From Pseudotabrizicola sp. (GTDB taxonomy: Bacteria > Pseudomonadota > Alphaproteobacteria > Rhodobacterales > Rhodobacteraceae), in NCBI RefSeq assembly GCF_030656345.1, contig NZ_JAUSNR010000010.1, forward strand, positions 62,001 to 126,000: a DNA stretch of 64,000 bases. The letters run 5' to 3'. Numbering within the stretch: the first letter of the stretch is position 1; the number at the start of each line of letters is the position of its first letter. Positions 9,775 to 20,746 of the stretch are shown in pieces. The notes beneath the pieces were generated by a model. It was not told where the DNA came from. It was given only the letters and a program-made list of their open reading frames with translations, and did not search any database. Made by a program: the position numbers and the translations under genes.

Positions 9775-11010
9775 TCAGGACGGGAACGCAGGGCCGGTGT
9801 GGGTTTCGACCAGGGCACCGCCGCACAACCGGCCATGTTCCTGAATGGCAAAGCGGTCGGTCATCCCCGCCACGTAATCGGCCACCGTGCGCGCCAGTTC
9901 GGTCTGATCGCTGCAGGCCTGTACCGCATGTTCCCATTCCGCAGGCAGCAGGCCGGGGTCGGCCAGATACGCCGCGAACAGATCCTGCACCACCTGCGTG
10001 ACCAAAGCCCGCACCTCCATCACCGAGGGCGCGCGGTACATGCGTTGAAACAGAAAGCTGCGGATCGCCTTCAGCTCCTGGTACAGCGGTTTGGAAAAGC
10101 GGATGATGGTGGTGCCCATCATGCGGATATCATCAACCGACTGCGGCTGCGCCGCCTCCAGCCGCCCTTGCGCCACCGCGATCACATCCTCAACCATGCG
10201 GCCAAACACCCGGCGCAACGCCTCGTGCCGGCGCCGCATCGGGTCCAGCCCCGGGTAGATCGCATCCACCTCGGCAAAGGCCGGGCCGGTGACGGGCAGC
10301 TCCATCAGATCGGCCTCATCAAACAGGCGCGAGCGCAAGCCGTCATGCAGGTCGTGGTGGGAATAGGCCACATCATCGGCAATTGCCGCGACCTGCGCCT
10401 CGGCACTCGCATGGGTGTGCAGGTGCAGATCCCACTGGGCATTCACCTCGGCCAAGGCATAGGGCAACGGTCCGGCGTGCTTTTCATCGGCATTCGGTCC
10501 GGTCACCGGGCCGTTGTGCTTGGCGATGCCTTCCAGCGATTCCCATGTCAGATTCAGCCCGTCGAAATCGGCGTAGTGCCGTTCCAGCCGGGTCACGATG
10601 CGCAGCGCCTGCGCGTTGTGGTCAAACCCGCCATAGGGCGCCATCAGCGCCCCCAGCGCATCCTCGCCGGTATGGCCAAACGGCGTGTGGCCAAGGTCAT
10701 GCGCCAGTGCGATACATTCGGCCAGATCGGTGTTCAGCCCCAGCACGCCCGATATGGTGCGCGCCACCTGCGCCACCTCGATCGAATGGGTCAGGCGGGT
10801 GCGGTAATAGTCGCCCTCATGCTCGACAAACACCTGCGTCTTGTGTTTCAGCCGCCGGAAGGCCGAGGAATGAATGATCCGGTCCCGGTCGCGCTGATAG
10901 GGCGAGCGGAAGGACGACATGCGTTCTTCAAACAAACGGCCCTTGGAGGCATCGGGTTGGCAGGCAAAAGGCGCAAGCATGGAACTGCCCGTTCTTGTTG
11001 AAGTCTTCAT
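9775..11010 (-). CDS. dgt: dGTP triphosphohydrolase-like HD-domain protein
   Basis: A 411-aa protein, start ATG at 11010. HD-superfamily metal ligands are visible in YRTRLTHSIEVAQVAR and ECIALAHDLGHTPFGHTGEDAL. The N-terminal FRSPYQRDRDRIIHSSAFRRLKHKTQVF is the usual deoxynucleotide triphosphohydrolase block. The family hydrolyses dNTPs, classically dGTP, to the deoxynucleoside and triphosphate, trimming dNTP pools. Alphaproteobacterial members are usually annotated dGTPase-like without measured specificity. It is divergent from the Fe-S carrier gene. Confidence 0.92.
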   Translation of the reverse strand: MKTSTRTGSSMLAPFACQPDASKGRLFEERMSSFRSPYQRDRDRIIHSSAFRRLKHKTQVFVEHEGDYYRTRLTHSIEVAQVARTISGVLGLNTDLAECIALAHDLGHTPFGHTGEDALGALMAPYGGFDHNAQALRIVTRLERHYADFDGLNLTWESLEGIAKHNGPVTGPNADEKHAGPLPYALAEVNAQWDLHLHTHASAEAQVAAIADDVAYSHHDLHDGLRSRLFDEADLMELPVTGPAFAEVDAIYPGLDPMRRRHEALRRVFGRMVEDVIAVAQGRLEAAQPQSVDDIRMMGTTIIRFSKPLYQELKAIRSFLFQRMYRAPSVMEVRALVTQVVQDLFAAYLADPGLLPAEWEHAVQACSDQTELARTVADYVAGMTDRFAIQEHGRLCGGALVETHTGPAFPS

Positions 11011-11055
11011 CAACGCTTATATTGCACGCAGACCCCCAAGGATATGTGAAAAATC

Positions 11056-11388
11056 ATGGACCTGACCCTTCCCCCCCGCGTCACGGACCGCGCCTTTGCC
11101 CGTCTGGCCGAAATTGCCGAGATGACGGGCGAGCATAAATCGCTGCGCGTCGCGGTCGAAGGCGGCGGCTGTTCCGGCTTTCAGTACGAAATCAAGCTTG
11201 ATGATGCCGCCCCCGACGATCTGGTGCTGGAGAAAAACGGCCAACGGGTTCTGGTCGATGCCGTGTCCCTGCCGTTTTTGCAAAACGCGGTGATCGACTT
11301 CACGCAGGAACTGATTGGCGCGCGGTTTGTGATCGAAAACCCCAACGCCAGCAGCAGCTGCGGCTGCGGTGTGTCGTTCTCGATGTAA
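11056..11388 (+). CDS. HesB/IscA-type iron-sulfur cluster carrier (ErpA-like)
   Basis: A 110-aa protein with the three conserved cysteines of A-type carriers: one in GGGCSGFQY and two in SSCGCGVSF near the C-terminus. These proteins accept Fe-S clusters from the SUF or ISC scaffold and hand them to apoproteins in the cytosol. The length and tail fit ErpA/IscA, but the subgroup cannot be decided by eye. It stands alone between the divergent dgt gene and xthA. Confidence 0.9.
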   Translation: MDLTLPPRVTDRAFARLAEIAEMTGEHKSLRVAVEGGGCSGFQYEIKLDDAAPDDLVLEKNGQRVLVDAVSLPFLQNAVIDFTQELIGARFVIENPNASSSCGCGVSFSM

Positions 11389-11475
11389 CGCCCGGGCGGA
11401 TGACTCTGTGGCACGCCTTGCCATAGCCGCTGCGTTGCCCGATAGCTGGGACCGCAACACCGAAAGGCTGGCCCC

Positions 11476-12255
11476 ATGCGCATCGCGACATTCAACATCA
11501 ACGGCATCAAGGCCCGGATCGAGGCGCTGCCGCGTTGGCTGCTTGCACAAACGCCCGATGTGGTCTGCCTGCAGGAAATCAAATCGGTCGATGAAGGCTT
11601 TCCGCGCGCGCTGTTCGAAGACATGGGCTACCGCGTGGAAACCCATGGGCAGAAAGGCTTCAACGGCGTCGCCATCCTGTCGCGCCTGCCGCTGGAAGAT
11701 GTGACGCGCGGCCTGCCCGGCGATGACACCGATGAACAGTCCCGCTGGATTGAGGCCACGGTGTTGGCCCCCCGCCCGGTGCGGCTGTGCGGGCTGTACC
11801 TGCCCAATGGCAACCCGGCCCCGGGGCCGAAATACGATTACAAACTGGCATGGATGGCGCGGATGGAATCCCGCCTGCGCGCCCTGCTGGACCTGGAAGA
11901 GGCATTCGTCTGCGCCGGTGATTACAACGTCATCCCGCAGGCGATGGATGCCGCCCGGCCCGAGGCATGGGTCAATGACGCGCTCTATCTGCCGCAAACC
12001 CGCGAGGCGTTCCGCCGGATGCTGAACCTTGGCCTGACCGATGCCTTCCGCGCCCGCGAACAGGGTGCCGGGCATTACAGCTTCTGGGATTATCAGGCCA
12101 ATTCGTGGGAGCGCAACAACGGCATCCGCATCGACCATCTGCTGCTGTCGCCCCAGGCGGCTGACAGGCTGACCGGCGCAGGGATAGACCGCGAGGTGCG
12201 GGCGGGCGAAAAGCCGTCAGATCACGTGCCGGTCTGGATCACGCTGGCGGAGTAA
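11476..12255 (+). CDS. xthA: Exodeoxyribonuclease III
   Basis: A 259-aa EEP-family nuclease. Conserved blocks: MRIATFNINGIKAR, VVCLQEIKS (catalytic Glu), GFNGVAILSR, AGDYNVIPQAMD, YSFWDYQANSWERNNGIRIDHLLLS and the C-terminal KPSDHVPVW with the catalytic Asp-His. It removes 3' blocks and incises AP sites in base-excision repair, in the cytoplasm. The last 17 bp overlap the 3' end of convergent rarD, within a 15-bp tandem repeat. Confidence 0.93.
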   Translation: MRIATFNINGIKARIEALPRWLLAQTPDVVCLQEIKSVDEGFPRALFEDMGYRVETHGQKGFNGVAILSRLPLEDVTRGLPGDDTDEQSRWIEATVLAPRPVRLCGLYLPNGNPAPGPKYDYKLAWMARMESRLRALLDLEEAFVCAGDYNVIPQAMDAARPEAWVNDALYLPQTREAFRRMLNLGLTDAFRAREQGAGHYSFWDYQANSWERNNGIRIDHLLLSPQAADRLTGAGIDREVRAGEKPSDHVPVWITLAE

Positions 12256-13201
12256 CTTGGGGCGGACTGACTTGGGGCGGAGTGACCCCGGCCGCCTCGC
12301 GCGCGCGTCCCCGCGCCCGCAGCATCGACACGGTATAGATCACCAGCGCCGCCCAGATCATCGGGAAAGCGATCAGCCGGACCGTGCCGAACGGCTCGCC
12401 GAACACGAACACCGCGATCAGGAAAATCAGGGTGGGCGCGATATATTGCATCATGGCAATGGTCGACAGCCGCAGCTTTTTGGCCCCGTTGGCATAGATC
12501 ATCAGCGGCACGGCGGTGACCACGCCGGTGCCGATCAACAGCAGATCATCACGCCCCACCCCCTGCCCAAGATGCCCGACCCCCTGCACCTGCGCCCAAA
12601 GCAGATAGCCAAGCGCAAGCGGGGCCAGCAGCATCACCTCCAGCGTGAAGCCCTGATTGGGGCCGATGGGCAGCGACTTTTTCAGATAGGCATAAAAACC
12701 CCAGGTCACCGTCAGCCCAAGCGCCACAACCGGCACCCGCCCGGCCTCAAAGGTCAGCAACAGCACCGCCGCCGCAGCAAGGCCAATCGCGGCCCATTGC
12801 GCGCGCGTCAGCCGTTCTTTCAACAGTACCCGGCCCAGCAGCACCGAAAACAACGGGTTGATGTAATAGCCAAGCGCCGCTTCCAGAGCGAAACCCGCAC
12901 CAATGGCCCAGACATAAATCCCCCAGTTGACCGAGATCAGCGCCGCCGTCGCCGCCCCCATCATCAGCGTGCGCGGGGTCTGGAATGCCTGTCGCAGATC
13001 CTGCGTGCGGCCCAGCCAGAGGATCACCCCCAAGGCAATCGGCAGCGACCACAGCACCCGGTGCGCAATCACCTCAATCGGCGGGATATGCGCCACCATC
13101 TTCATATAGAGCGGCAAAAACCCCCACATCACATAGGCGGTCAGCGCATAGAAAAATCCGGCGCGGCTGTCTTCGTTCGGGGCAAGGGGTGCGTCAGTCA
13201 T
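12239..13201 (-). CDS. rarD: RarD-type EamA transporter
   Basis: A 320-aa protein starting MTDAPLAPNEDSRAGFFYALTAYVMWGFLPLYMK. The AYxxWGxxPLYxK entry, HRVLWSLP and GYYINPLFSVLLG blocks identify RarD (drug/metabolite transporter superfamily, ten predicted helices). The substrate is unknown; the chloramphenicol association comes from Pseudomonas. The cytoplasmic tail carries TPPQV-SPPQV-TPPA, pentapeptide repeats created by the 15-bp repeat shared with the xthA terminus. The open frame reaches 13351, but family alignment favours 13201. Confidence 0.9.
   Translation of the reverse strand: MTDAPLAPNEDSRAGFFYALTAYVMWGFLPLYMKMVAHIPPIEVIAHRVLWSLPIALGVILWLGRTQDLRQAFQTPRTLMMGAATAALISVNWGIYVWAIGAGFALEAALGYYINPLFSVLLGRVLLKERLTRAQWAAIGLAAAAVLLLTFEAGRVPVVALGLTVTWGFYAYLKKSLPIGPNQGFTLEVMLLAPLALGYLLWAQVQGVGHLGQGVGRDDLLLIGTGVVTAVPLMIYANGAKKLRLSTIAMMQYIAPTLIFLIAVFVFGEPFGTVRLIAFPMIWAALVIYTVSMLRARGRAREAAGVTPPQVSPPQVTPPA
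12246..12290. repeat. Three 15-bp tandem units across the xthA/rarD 3' overlap
   Basis: Units at 12246-12260, 12261-12275 and 12276-12290 all begin GGCGGAnTnAC. The first contains the xthA stop codon; on the other strand the units encode the (T/S)PPQV repeats of RarD. The repeat appears to have lengthened the RarD tail. Confidence 0.85.
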
Positions 13202-13259
13202 GATGCCCGCATAGCGGTTTGGCAGCGGGGCCACCAATGCCAATTTGTGACGGGAACAA

Positions 13260-13676
13260 TCAGCGCGGCAGCTCGAACCCCGGACCTGCCAGCACAAACC
13301 CGGCAAAGTCAAAGCCCGGGCTGACGGTGCAGGACACCAGAGAATAATCACCCGTAGACCGCGCCGCCTGCCAGTCGCCCGCAGGCACCACGACCTGCGG
13401 CATCTGCCCCGCCAGCACTTCCGGCCCCAGCAGATGATCGACCGCTACCTCGCGCCCCACCGACAGCACCACCGGTGCCCCCGCATGCCAGAGCCAGATT
13501 TCATCGGCATCGACATGATGCCAGTGGCTGCGGTCCCCCGCTTTGAGCAAAAACAGGATCGCCGTGCCGCTGGCCCGCCCGTTCACAACCGGCCCCACCC
13601 ATGTCTGGCGATACCAGCCGCCTTCGGGGTGCGGGGTCAGGCCCAGACGGGCAATGATCTGGTCAGCCACGTCCAT
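13260..13676 (-). CDS. DUF985 cupin-like protein
   Basis: A 138-aa beta-barrel protein. LTPHPEGGWYRQTW, SHWHHVDADEIWLWHAGAPV and SLVSCTVSPGFDFAGFVLA match the DUF985/cupin_5 (YML079-like) family. The HWHHVDADEIW stretch supplies the cupin-type ligands. The biochemical role is not established. It lies downstream of eno on the same strand but behind a terminator-like sequence, so probably has its own transcript. Small, complete, well supported as a family member. Confidence 0.88.
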   Translation of the reverse strand: MDVADQIIARLGLTPHPEGGWYRQTWVGPVVNGRASGTAILFLLKAGDRSHWHHVDADEIWLWHAGAPVVLSVGREVAVDHLLGPEVLAGQMPQVVVPAGDWQAARSTGDYSLVSCTVSPGFDFAGFVLAGPGFELPR

Positions 13677-13698
13677 GCCCTGCCCCCTTCATCTTGAC

Positions 13699-13725
13699 AA
13701 AAATACTCCCGCCGGAGGCGTCCGG
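13699..13725 (-). terminator. Terminator-like dyad after eno
   Basis: Reading leftwards, a GC-rich dyad (CCGGA-GGCG-TCCGG at 13712-13725, or CTCC/GGAG at 13706-13717) is followed by TATTTTTG. The GGAGTATTTTTG...AAGATGAA string just after the dyad resembles a second intergenic copy in the urtC-urtB gap. Confidence 0.5.
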
Positions 13726-13759
13726 CCTCTGCCGCAAACGCCCCCGCCGGAAAGCCGTC

Positions 13760-15076
<1,317 letters not shown>

Positions 15077-15976
15077 TTACCTTGGACCGGCCTTTATGGA
15101 AAGGGCGCGCTTCAGCCTTGCCTCGCGCGCGAAGGTGTAAAGCCCCGATCCGATCACCAGTGCGGCGCCGGTCAGCATCCAGGCATCGGGGCGTTCGCCA
15201 AGGAAAATCATCGCCAGAATCATCGCAAACACCAGCCGGGCATAGCGGAACGGGGCCACGACTGAAACTTCGCCCAGACGCATCGCCGCCGTCACGGCAT
15301 AATAGCCAAGCAGCCCGGTGATCAGCGCGCCGGTCAGGTCAAACCATTGCGACGGAGCAATCGCCTGCAGCGACTGCCCCTGCACCGCCATCAGGATCAG
15401 CCCCGCCGGCACCAGCGACAGATAGGCCCATGTGGTCAGCTGGAACGTGCCGATGCTGGCGTCCATCACCCGCGTCGACAAATCCCGCGCCGCCATAAAG
15501 GCCACGCAGGCCACCGTCAGCAGGCCCGCGATGCGAAAGCCGTCGGTTCCCGGTTGCAGGATGACCAGAACCCCCACAAACCCCACCGCAATCGCGCCGC
15601 AGCGCCGCCAGCCCACCTTTTCGCGCAAAAACAGCGCCGCCCCCATGGTCACCACCAGTGGCGAGGCTTGCAGCAGCGCCGAATTGACCGTCAGCGGGAT
15701 CAGCGCAAGTGCTGTGATATACAGCATGGCCGCCAGCGCCTCGGACAGGCTGCGCAGCGCGGCCGCCCCGGTCAGGGCGCGGCGCGTCAGGATCGGCTGG
15801 CGCAGGCGGGCGGCGATCAGCCAGAACACCACAGCCCCCGCCGCCCCCATCATCGCAATCACCTGCCCCGGCGGCATCGTGGTGGCCGCCCGCACAAGGA
15901 ACAGGTCTTCGAACGCAAAGGCCGCCATGCTGGCCACCATCAGCCCCGCGGCCCGCGGGTTATCGGCGCTGCTCAT
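15077..15976 (-). CDS. EamA family (drug/metabolite) transporter
   Basis: A 299-aa protein with ten predicted transmembrane helices in two EamA repeats (GLMVASMAAFAFEDLFLVRAA and GLLTVACVAFMAARDLSTRVM). It is likely an inner-membrane exporter of a small metabolite; the substrate cannot be inferred. Its ATG overlaps the stop of the Fur-family gene by 4 bp (ATGA), so the two form an operon with coupled translation, hinting that the transporter may be metal-regulated. Confidence 0.85.
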   Translation of the reverse strand: MSSADNPRAAGLMVASMAAFAFEDLFLVRAATTMPPGQVIAMMGAAGAVVFWLIAARLRQPILTRRALTGAAALRSLSEALAAMLYITALALIPLTVNSALLQASPLVVTMGAALFLREKVGWRRCGAIAVGFVGVLVILQPGTDGFRIAGLLTVACVAFMAARDLSTRVMDASIGTFQLTTWAYLSLVPAGLILMAVQGQSLQAIAPSQWFDLTGALITGLLGYYAVTAAMRLGEVSVVAPFRYARLVFAMILAMIFLGERPDAWMLTGAALVIGSGLYTFAREARLKRALSIKAGPR

Positions 15977-16392
15977 GTCTTTGGCGGTTTGTTGACCGGC
16001 ACGCCCAGCAGTTCCAGCCGGTGCCCGATCAGGCGATATCCCAGCCGCGCGGCGATGCGTTCCTGCAATTCCTCGATCTCGGGGTCGACGAATTCGATCA
16101 CCTCACCCGAGTTCACGTCGATCAGATGGTCATGGTGATCGCGTTCGGCGTCTTCATAGCGTGCCCGGCCATCGCCGAATTCCAGCTTTTCCAGCAGCCC
16201 CGCCTCTTCGAACAGTTTCACCGTCCGGTACACCGTGGCCAGCGAAATGCGCGGATCAAGCTTTGCGGCGCGGGCGTACAGCTCTTCGACATCGGGGTGA
16301 TCTTCAGCCTCGCCGACGACTCGGGCAACGATGCGCCGCTGTTCGGTCATTCGGAGGCCCTTGGCCTCACAACGGGCGATGATGTCGGTCAT
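15973..16392 (-). CDS. Fur family metal-responsive regulator (Fur/Mur type)
   Basis: A 139-aa protein. An N-terminal winged helix (HPDVEELYARAAKLDPRISLATVYRTVKLFEEAGLL) is followed by a dimerisation/metal domain with RDHHDHLIDVNSGEVIEF. The structural cysteines of E. coli Fur are absent (HLID instead of HLIC), as in alphaproteobacterial Fur/Mur proteins that sense manganese or iron. It is not an Irr by eye, because Irr carries a different histidine-rich motif. First gene of a two-gene operon with the EamA transporter; divergent from nrdJ. Confidence 0.87.
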   Translation of the reverse strand: MTDIIARCEAKGLRMTEQRRIVARVVGEAEDHPDVEELYARAAKLDPRISLATVYRTVKLFEEAGLLEKLEFGDGRARYEDAERDHHDHLIDVNSGEVIEFVDPEIEELQERIAARLGYRLIGHRLELLGVPVNKPPKT

Positions 16393-16561
16393 GGGCTTGC
16401 TTTGCGGTGACTGTGTCTTCCCGCTTTAGCCGAGTGGCGCATCGCGCGCCACCCAAAAGCCGGTCTGAAGGGCACGGCCCGGAAACCGCGCAAACGCGTG
16501 CAGGGGAATCACTGCGCGACAGGCCTGGCGCGGGCACCCCCGGTGCTGCCCGTTCGCACCG

Positions 16562-16593
16562 GACCTTAGGTCACGGGCACAACCCTAAGGGTT
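16562..16593. promoter_or_regulatory. Two dyads with centres exactly 20 bp apart
   Basis: GACC-TTA-GGTC (16562-16572) and AACCC-TAA-GGGTT (16581-16593) share a CC-TWA-GG core and have centres at 16567 and 16587, two helical turns apart. This looks like a tandem operator, 170-200 bp upstream of the fur-type gene. No known consensus was recognised. Confidence 0.4.
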
Positions 16594-16785
16594 TGAACGG
16601 GAATCCGTGCGGTCTTGTCCGCGCGGTGCGTGCCCCCTCCACATGGCCCGCGCGCCCTGTGCCTCAGCGGCGTTTCACGCGACCCCGCACACCCGAGCCG
16701 TCAAGCTATTTTTTGTGACGCAATTTTAAAAAAATGGTTGATCCAAGCCCGTCCTTACGACAGTTTGACAGCCGAACCTGACGGA

Positions 16786-16801
16786 ACACTAAATATGGTG
16801 T
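16786..16801. promoter_or_regulatory. Candidate NrdR box upstream of nrdJ
   Basis: ACACTAAATATGGTGT is close to the NrdR box consensus (roughly acaCwAtATaTwGtgt). NrdR is the repressor of ribonucleotide reductase genes. Boxes usually occur in pairs about 31 bp apart; I see only this one clearly. It lies 181 bp before the nrdJ start in the AT-rich segment. Confidence 0.6.
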
Positions 16802-16981
16802 CGCCTTAGGTGCAGCAAAGACAGTGTGACATGACGGTGCAGCGCCATGGGGCGATGGTGTTCTGTTTGCGAAAGCAGGCAGGCACCCGTCTTCCGTTTG
16901 CCGCACCCGGCAGGGCAAAGATTTGGACCAACAGGCCGCAACCGGGCGTCAACCGGGGCCATAAAAACAAAGGCGGGGCAG

Positions 16982-19900
16982 ATGAAGATCGAGCGGAAGT
17001 TTACGAGCGAAGCCACCGGGGCCTATGGCGCAATGGCGTTCACCACCACGGTGTCGGAAATCCGCAACCCTGACGGCACGGTCGTGTTCCGCAATGACGC
17101 GGTCGAGGTGCCGGAAGGCTGGAGCCAGGTCGCGTCGGACGTGCTGGCGCAGAAATACTTCCGCAAGGCCGGGGTGCCTGCCCGCCTGAAACGCGTCAAG
17201 GAAAAGGGCGTGCCGGAGTTTCTGTGGCGGTCGGTCGCCGATGACGCGGCGCTTGAGGGTCTGCCGCAGGATCAGCGCATTGTCGGCGAGACCAGCGCCA
17301 GACAGGTGTTTGACCGTCTGGCCGGGGCCTGGACCTATTGGGGCTGGAAAGGCGGCTATTTCAGCGCAGCCTCCGACGCGCAGGCCTATTATGACGAAAT
17401 GCGCTTCATGCTCGCGCGCCAGATGGCCGCGCCCAACAGCCCGCAATGGTTCAACACCGGGCTGCATTGGGCCTACGGCATCGACGGCCCGTCGCAGGGG
17501 CATTTCTATGTAGACCACAAGACGGGCAAGCTGACCCGATCTACCTCTGCCTATGAACACCCGCAACCACATGCCTGTTTCATCCAGTCGGTCAAGGATG
17601 ATCTGGTGGGTGACGGCGGCATCATGGATCTGTGGGTGCGCGAAGCGCGGCTGTTCAAATACGGCTCGGGCACCGGCACCAACTTTTCCAGCTTGCGCGG
17701 TGAGGGCGAAAGGCTGTCGGGCGGCGGCAAGTCGTCGGGCCTGATGGGGTTTCTGAAGATCGGCGACCGTGCGGCAGGCGCGATCAAATCGGGCGGCACC
17801 ACGCGGCGGGCGGCCAAGATGGTGATCTGCGACATGGATCACCCCGATATCGAAGCGTTCATCAACTGGAAGGTGATCGAAGAACAGAAAGTCGCCAGCC
17901 TTGTCGCCGGATCGAAACTGCATGAGGTGCGGCTGAACGAGATTTTCACCGCGATCCGGCAGTGGGATGGGTCTGCCGAAGACTCGGTTGATCCGGCAAA
18001 GAATGCGGCGCTGAAGGCGGCGATCAAGGCGTCGAAAAAGTCGATGATCCCCGACACCTACACCAACCGCATCCTGCAATATGCGCGTCAGGGCTACACC
18101 TCGATCGAATTCCCGACCTATGATGTGGACTGGGATTCCGAGGCTTATGTCACCGTGTCGGGCCAGAATTCCAACAACTCGGTCCGCGTCACCGATGCGT
18201 TCCTGACGGCGGTGAAGGAAGATGCCGACTGGGCGCTGATCCGCCGCACCGATGGCAAAGCCGCCAAGACCATCAAGGCGCGCGATCTGTGGGATCAGGT
18301 CGGCCATGCCGCCTGGGCCTGCGCCGACCCCGGCATCCAGTTCCACGACACCGTCAACGCCTGGCACACCTGCCCCGAAGACGGCGCGATCCGCGGGTCG
18401 AACCCGTGTTCGGAATACATGTTCCTGGACGACACCGCCTGCAATCTGGCGTCGATGAACCTGCTGACCTTTTTCGCCCATGGCAAGTTCGATGCCGAAG
18501 CCTATATCCACGCCACCCGGCTGTGGACTGTGACGCTGGAAATCTCGGTGATGATGGCGCAGTTCCCCAGCCCCGAAATTGCCCGACGGTCCTATGATTT
18601 CCGCACGCTGGGGCTTGGCTATGCCAATATCGGCGGGCTGCTGATGAATATGGGCCTTGGCTACGACTCGCATCAGGGCCGGGCGATGTGCGGCGCGCTG
18701 ACCGCGCTGATGACAGGTGTCTCCTATGCGACCAGCGCCGAAATGGCGAAAGAGCTGGGGCCATTCTCGGGCTATGCCCGCAACCGCACCCATATGCTGC
18801 GCGTCATCCGCAACCACTGCGCCGCCGCCCATGCGACAGGCGGATATGAGGGCGTGAACGTCAACCCGGTGGCGCTGGACAGCATGAACTGCCCCGACCA
18901 GCGCCTTGTTTCGCTTGCGAAATCGGCCTGGGACGAGGCGCTGCAACTGGGCGAAGAGCACGGCTTTCGCAATGCGCAGACCACCGTTATCGCCCCCACC
19001 GGCACCATCGGTCTGGTGATGGATTGCGACACCACCGGGATCGAGCCGGACTTTGCGCTGGTCAAGTTCAAGAAGCTGGCAGGCGGCGGCTATTTCAAGA
19101 TCATCAACCAGTCGGTTCCGGCCGGGCTGGAGGCTTTGGGCTACCCCGGCCACCAGATTGCCGAAATCGTCGCCTATGCCGTCGGCCACGGGTCCATCGC
19201 GCAGGCCCCCAGCATCAACCACACCGCGCTGGTCGGCCACGGTTTCGGTCCGCGTGAGATTGAAAAGATCGAAGCTGCCCTGCCATCGGCCTTCGACATC
19301 CGTTTCGTGTTCAACCAATGGACGCTGGGCGAGGATTTCTGCAAAGGTGCCTTGGGCATTCCCGCCGAAAAGCTGGCCGATCCGACATTCGACCTGCTGC
19401 GCCACCTTGGCTTTACCCGTGCCCAGATCGACGCCTGCAACGACCATGTCTGCGGCACGATGACTCTGGAAGGTGCGCCCTACCTGAAAGAACAGCACTA
19501 TTCCGTCTTCGATTGCGCCAATGCCTGTGGCAAGAAAGGCAAACGTTATCTGTCGGTTGACAGCCATATCTACATGATGGCCGCCGCGCAGTCCTTTATC
19601 TCGGGTGCGATTTCCAAGACCATCAACATGCCGAATTCGGCATCCATTGAAGAAACCCTCGCGGCCTATGAGCTGTCGCATTCGCTGGGCATCAAGGCCA
19701 ATGCGCTGTACCGCGACGGATCGAAACTGTCACAGCCGCTGGCATCGGCGCTGATCGAGGATGATGAGGAAGCCGAAGAAATCCTCAGCTCAGGCTCGTT
19801 GCAGGAAAAGGCGATGGTGATCGCCGAGAAGATTGTCGAAAAAGTCATCGTCAAGGAAATCGTCCGCAGCCACCGCGAAAAGCTGCCCGAACGGCGCAAG

Positions 19901-20677
19901 GGCTACACGCAAAAGGCCATCGTCGGCGGGCATAAGGTGTACCTGCGCACCGGCGAATATGCCGATGGGCAGTTGGGCGAGATCTTCATCGACATGCACA
20001 AGGAAGGCGCAGGCTTTCGCGCGATGATGAACAACTTTGCCATCGCGGTCAGCGTCGGCCTGCAATACGGCGTGCCGCTGGAAGAGTTCGTCGAGGCCTT
20101 CACCTTCACCCGCTTTGAACCGGCGGGCATGGTGCAGGGCAATGACAGCATCAAGAATGCCACCTCGATCCTGGATTACATCTTCCGCGAGCTGGCGATT
20201 TCCTACCTCGACCGCACCGATCTGGCCCATGTCAAACCCACCGGCGCATCGTTTGACGATCTGGGGCGCGGCGATGATGAGGGCAAGCCCAATCTGGCCC
20301 CGATGACCGACGCCGCCGCCACGCGGGGGCTGGAAGTGCTGCGCCAGATCTCGTCAACCGGCTATCTGCGCAAGCGGTTGCCGCAGGACCTGGTGGTGCT
20401 GCAAGGCGGGCTGGGGGCGACAGCGCTGGCCAATGGCACCGACCCGGTGTCGGTGCTGAACACGCTGATGCCACAGGCGCGGATGGCCGCCTTTGCCGAA
20501 ACCACCTCGACCCACGCCATCGCCACGGCCACAGGCACCGGCATGGACCTGCGCACCAAGGCCCGGATGCAGGGCTATGAAGGCGACCCGTGCGGCGAGT
20601 GCGGCAACTACACGCTGGTGCGCAACGGCACCTGCATGAAGTGCAACACCTGCGGCGGCACCAGCGGCTGCAGCTGA
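16982..20677 (+). CDS. nrdJ: Vitamin B12-dependent (class II) ribonucleotide reductase
   Basis: A 1231-aa protein, start [20 protein letters not shown] at 16982 with AAGGCGGGG upstream; the frame is open to 16847 without a better site. Class II features: [54 protein letters not shown] (active-site Cys/Glu region) and [23 protein letters not shown]-terminal domain ends [23 protein letters not shown], a zinc-ribbon-like tail. It reduces ribonucleotides using adenosylcobalamin, so it works with or without oxygen. It is monocistronic, ending in a strong hairpin. Confidence 0.96.
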   Translation: MKIERKFTSEATGAYGAMAFTTTVSEIRNPDGTVVFRNDAVEVPEGWSQVASDVLAQKYFRKAGVPARLKRVKEKGVPEFLWRSVADDAALEGLPQDQRIVGETSARQVFDRLAGAWTYWGWKGGYFSAASDAQAYYDEMRFMLARQMAAPNSPQWFNTGLHWAYGIDGPSQGHFYVDHKTGKLTRSTSAYEHPQPHACFIQSVKDDLVGDGGIMDLWVREARLFKYGSGTGTNFSSLRGEGERLSGGGKSSGLMGFLKIGDRAAGAIKSGGTTRRAAKMVICDMDHPDIEAFINWKVIEEQKVASLVAGSKLHEVRLNEIFTAIRQWDGSAEDSVDPAKNAALKAAIKASKKSMIPDTYTNRILQYARQGYTSIEFPTYDVDWDSEAYVTVSGQNSNNSVRVTDAFLTAVKEDADWALIRRTDGKAAKTIKARDLWDQVGHAAWACADPGIQFHDTVNAWHTCPEDGAIRGSNPCSEYMFLDDTACNLASMNLLTFFAHGKFDAEAYIHATRLWTVTLEISVMMAQFPSPEIARRSYDFRTLGLGYANIGGLLMNMGLGYDSHQGRAMCGALTALMTGVSYATSAEMAKELGPFSGYARNRTHMLRVIRNHCAAAHATGGYEGVNVNPVALDSMNCPDQRLVSLAKSAWDEALQLGEEHGFRNAQTTVIAPTGTIGLVMDCDTTGIEPDFALVKFKKLAGGGYFKIINQSVPAGLEALGYPGHQIAEIVAYAVGHGSIAQAPSINHTALVGHGFGPREIEKIEAALPSAFDIRFVFNQWTLGEDFCKGALGIPAEKLADPTFDLLRHLGFTRAQIDACNDHVCGTMTLEGAPYLKEQHYSVFDCANACGKKGKRYLSVDSHIYMMAAAQSFISGAISKTINMPNSASIEETLAAYELSHSLGIKANALYRDGSKLSQPLASALIEDDEEAEEILSSGSLQEKAMVIAEKIVEKVIVKEIVRSHREKLPERRKGYTQKAIVGGHKVYLRTGEYADGQLGEIFIDMHKEGAGFRAMMNNFAIAVSVGLQYGVPLEEFVEAFTFTRFEPAGMVQGNDSIKNATSILDYIFRELAISYLDRTDLAHVKPTGASFDDLGRGDDEGKPNLAPMTDAAATRGLEVLRQISSTGYLRKRLPQDLVVLQGGLGATALANGTDPVSVLNTLMPQARMAAFAETTSTHAIATATGTGMDLRTKARMQGYEGDPCGECGNYTLVRNGTCMKCNTCGGTSGCS

Positions 20678-20689
20678 TGCATAACCGGC

Positions 20690-20720
20690 AGGCGTCATGG
20701 GTGCATCGCCCATGACGCCT
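20690..20720. terminator. Strong hairpin between convergent nrdJ and the HWE kinase gene
   Basis: A perfect 12-bp stem AGGCGTCATGGG / CCCATGACGCCT encloses a 7-base loop. It lies 12 bp after nrdJ and 26 bp after the convergent kinase gene. No T-run follows on the plus strand, so it may be a bidirectional RNA-stabilising stem rather than a classical terminator. Confidence 0.6.
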
Positions 20721-20746
20721 ACCGTCTGACGACCAGCTTAGCCCTG

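Larger units (their letters stand above)
16393..16981. other. 589-bp divergent intergenic region between fur-type gene and nrdJ
   Basis: The left half is GC-rich with two phased dyads; the right half, from about 16695, is AT-rich and holds the presumptive nrdJ promoter with a NrdR-like box. I looked for a cobalamin riboswitch (B12 box and the conserved GCAACTGT-type segment) because nrdJ needs B12, and did not find one. No small ORF with a convincing ribosome site was seen. A small RNA in the GC-rich half cannot be excluded. Confidence 0.5.

Noticed and set aside
16393..16700. Possible cobalamin riboswitch before nrdJ
   Set aside because: GGGAATC-like fragments occur, but no B12 box or conserved core segment could be found.
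16949..19681. 910-codon minus-strand frame opposite nrdJ
   Set aside because: It is a shadow of high-GC codon use of nrdJ; no domains are visible in its translation.
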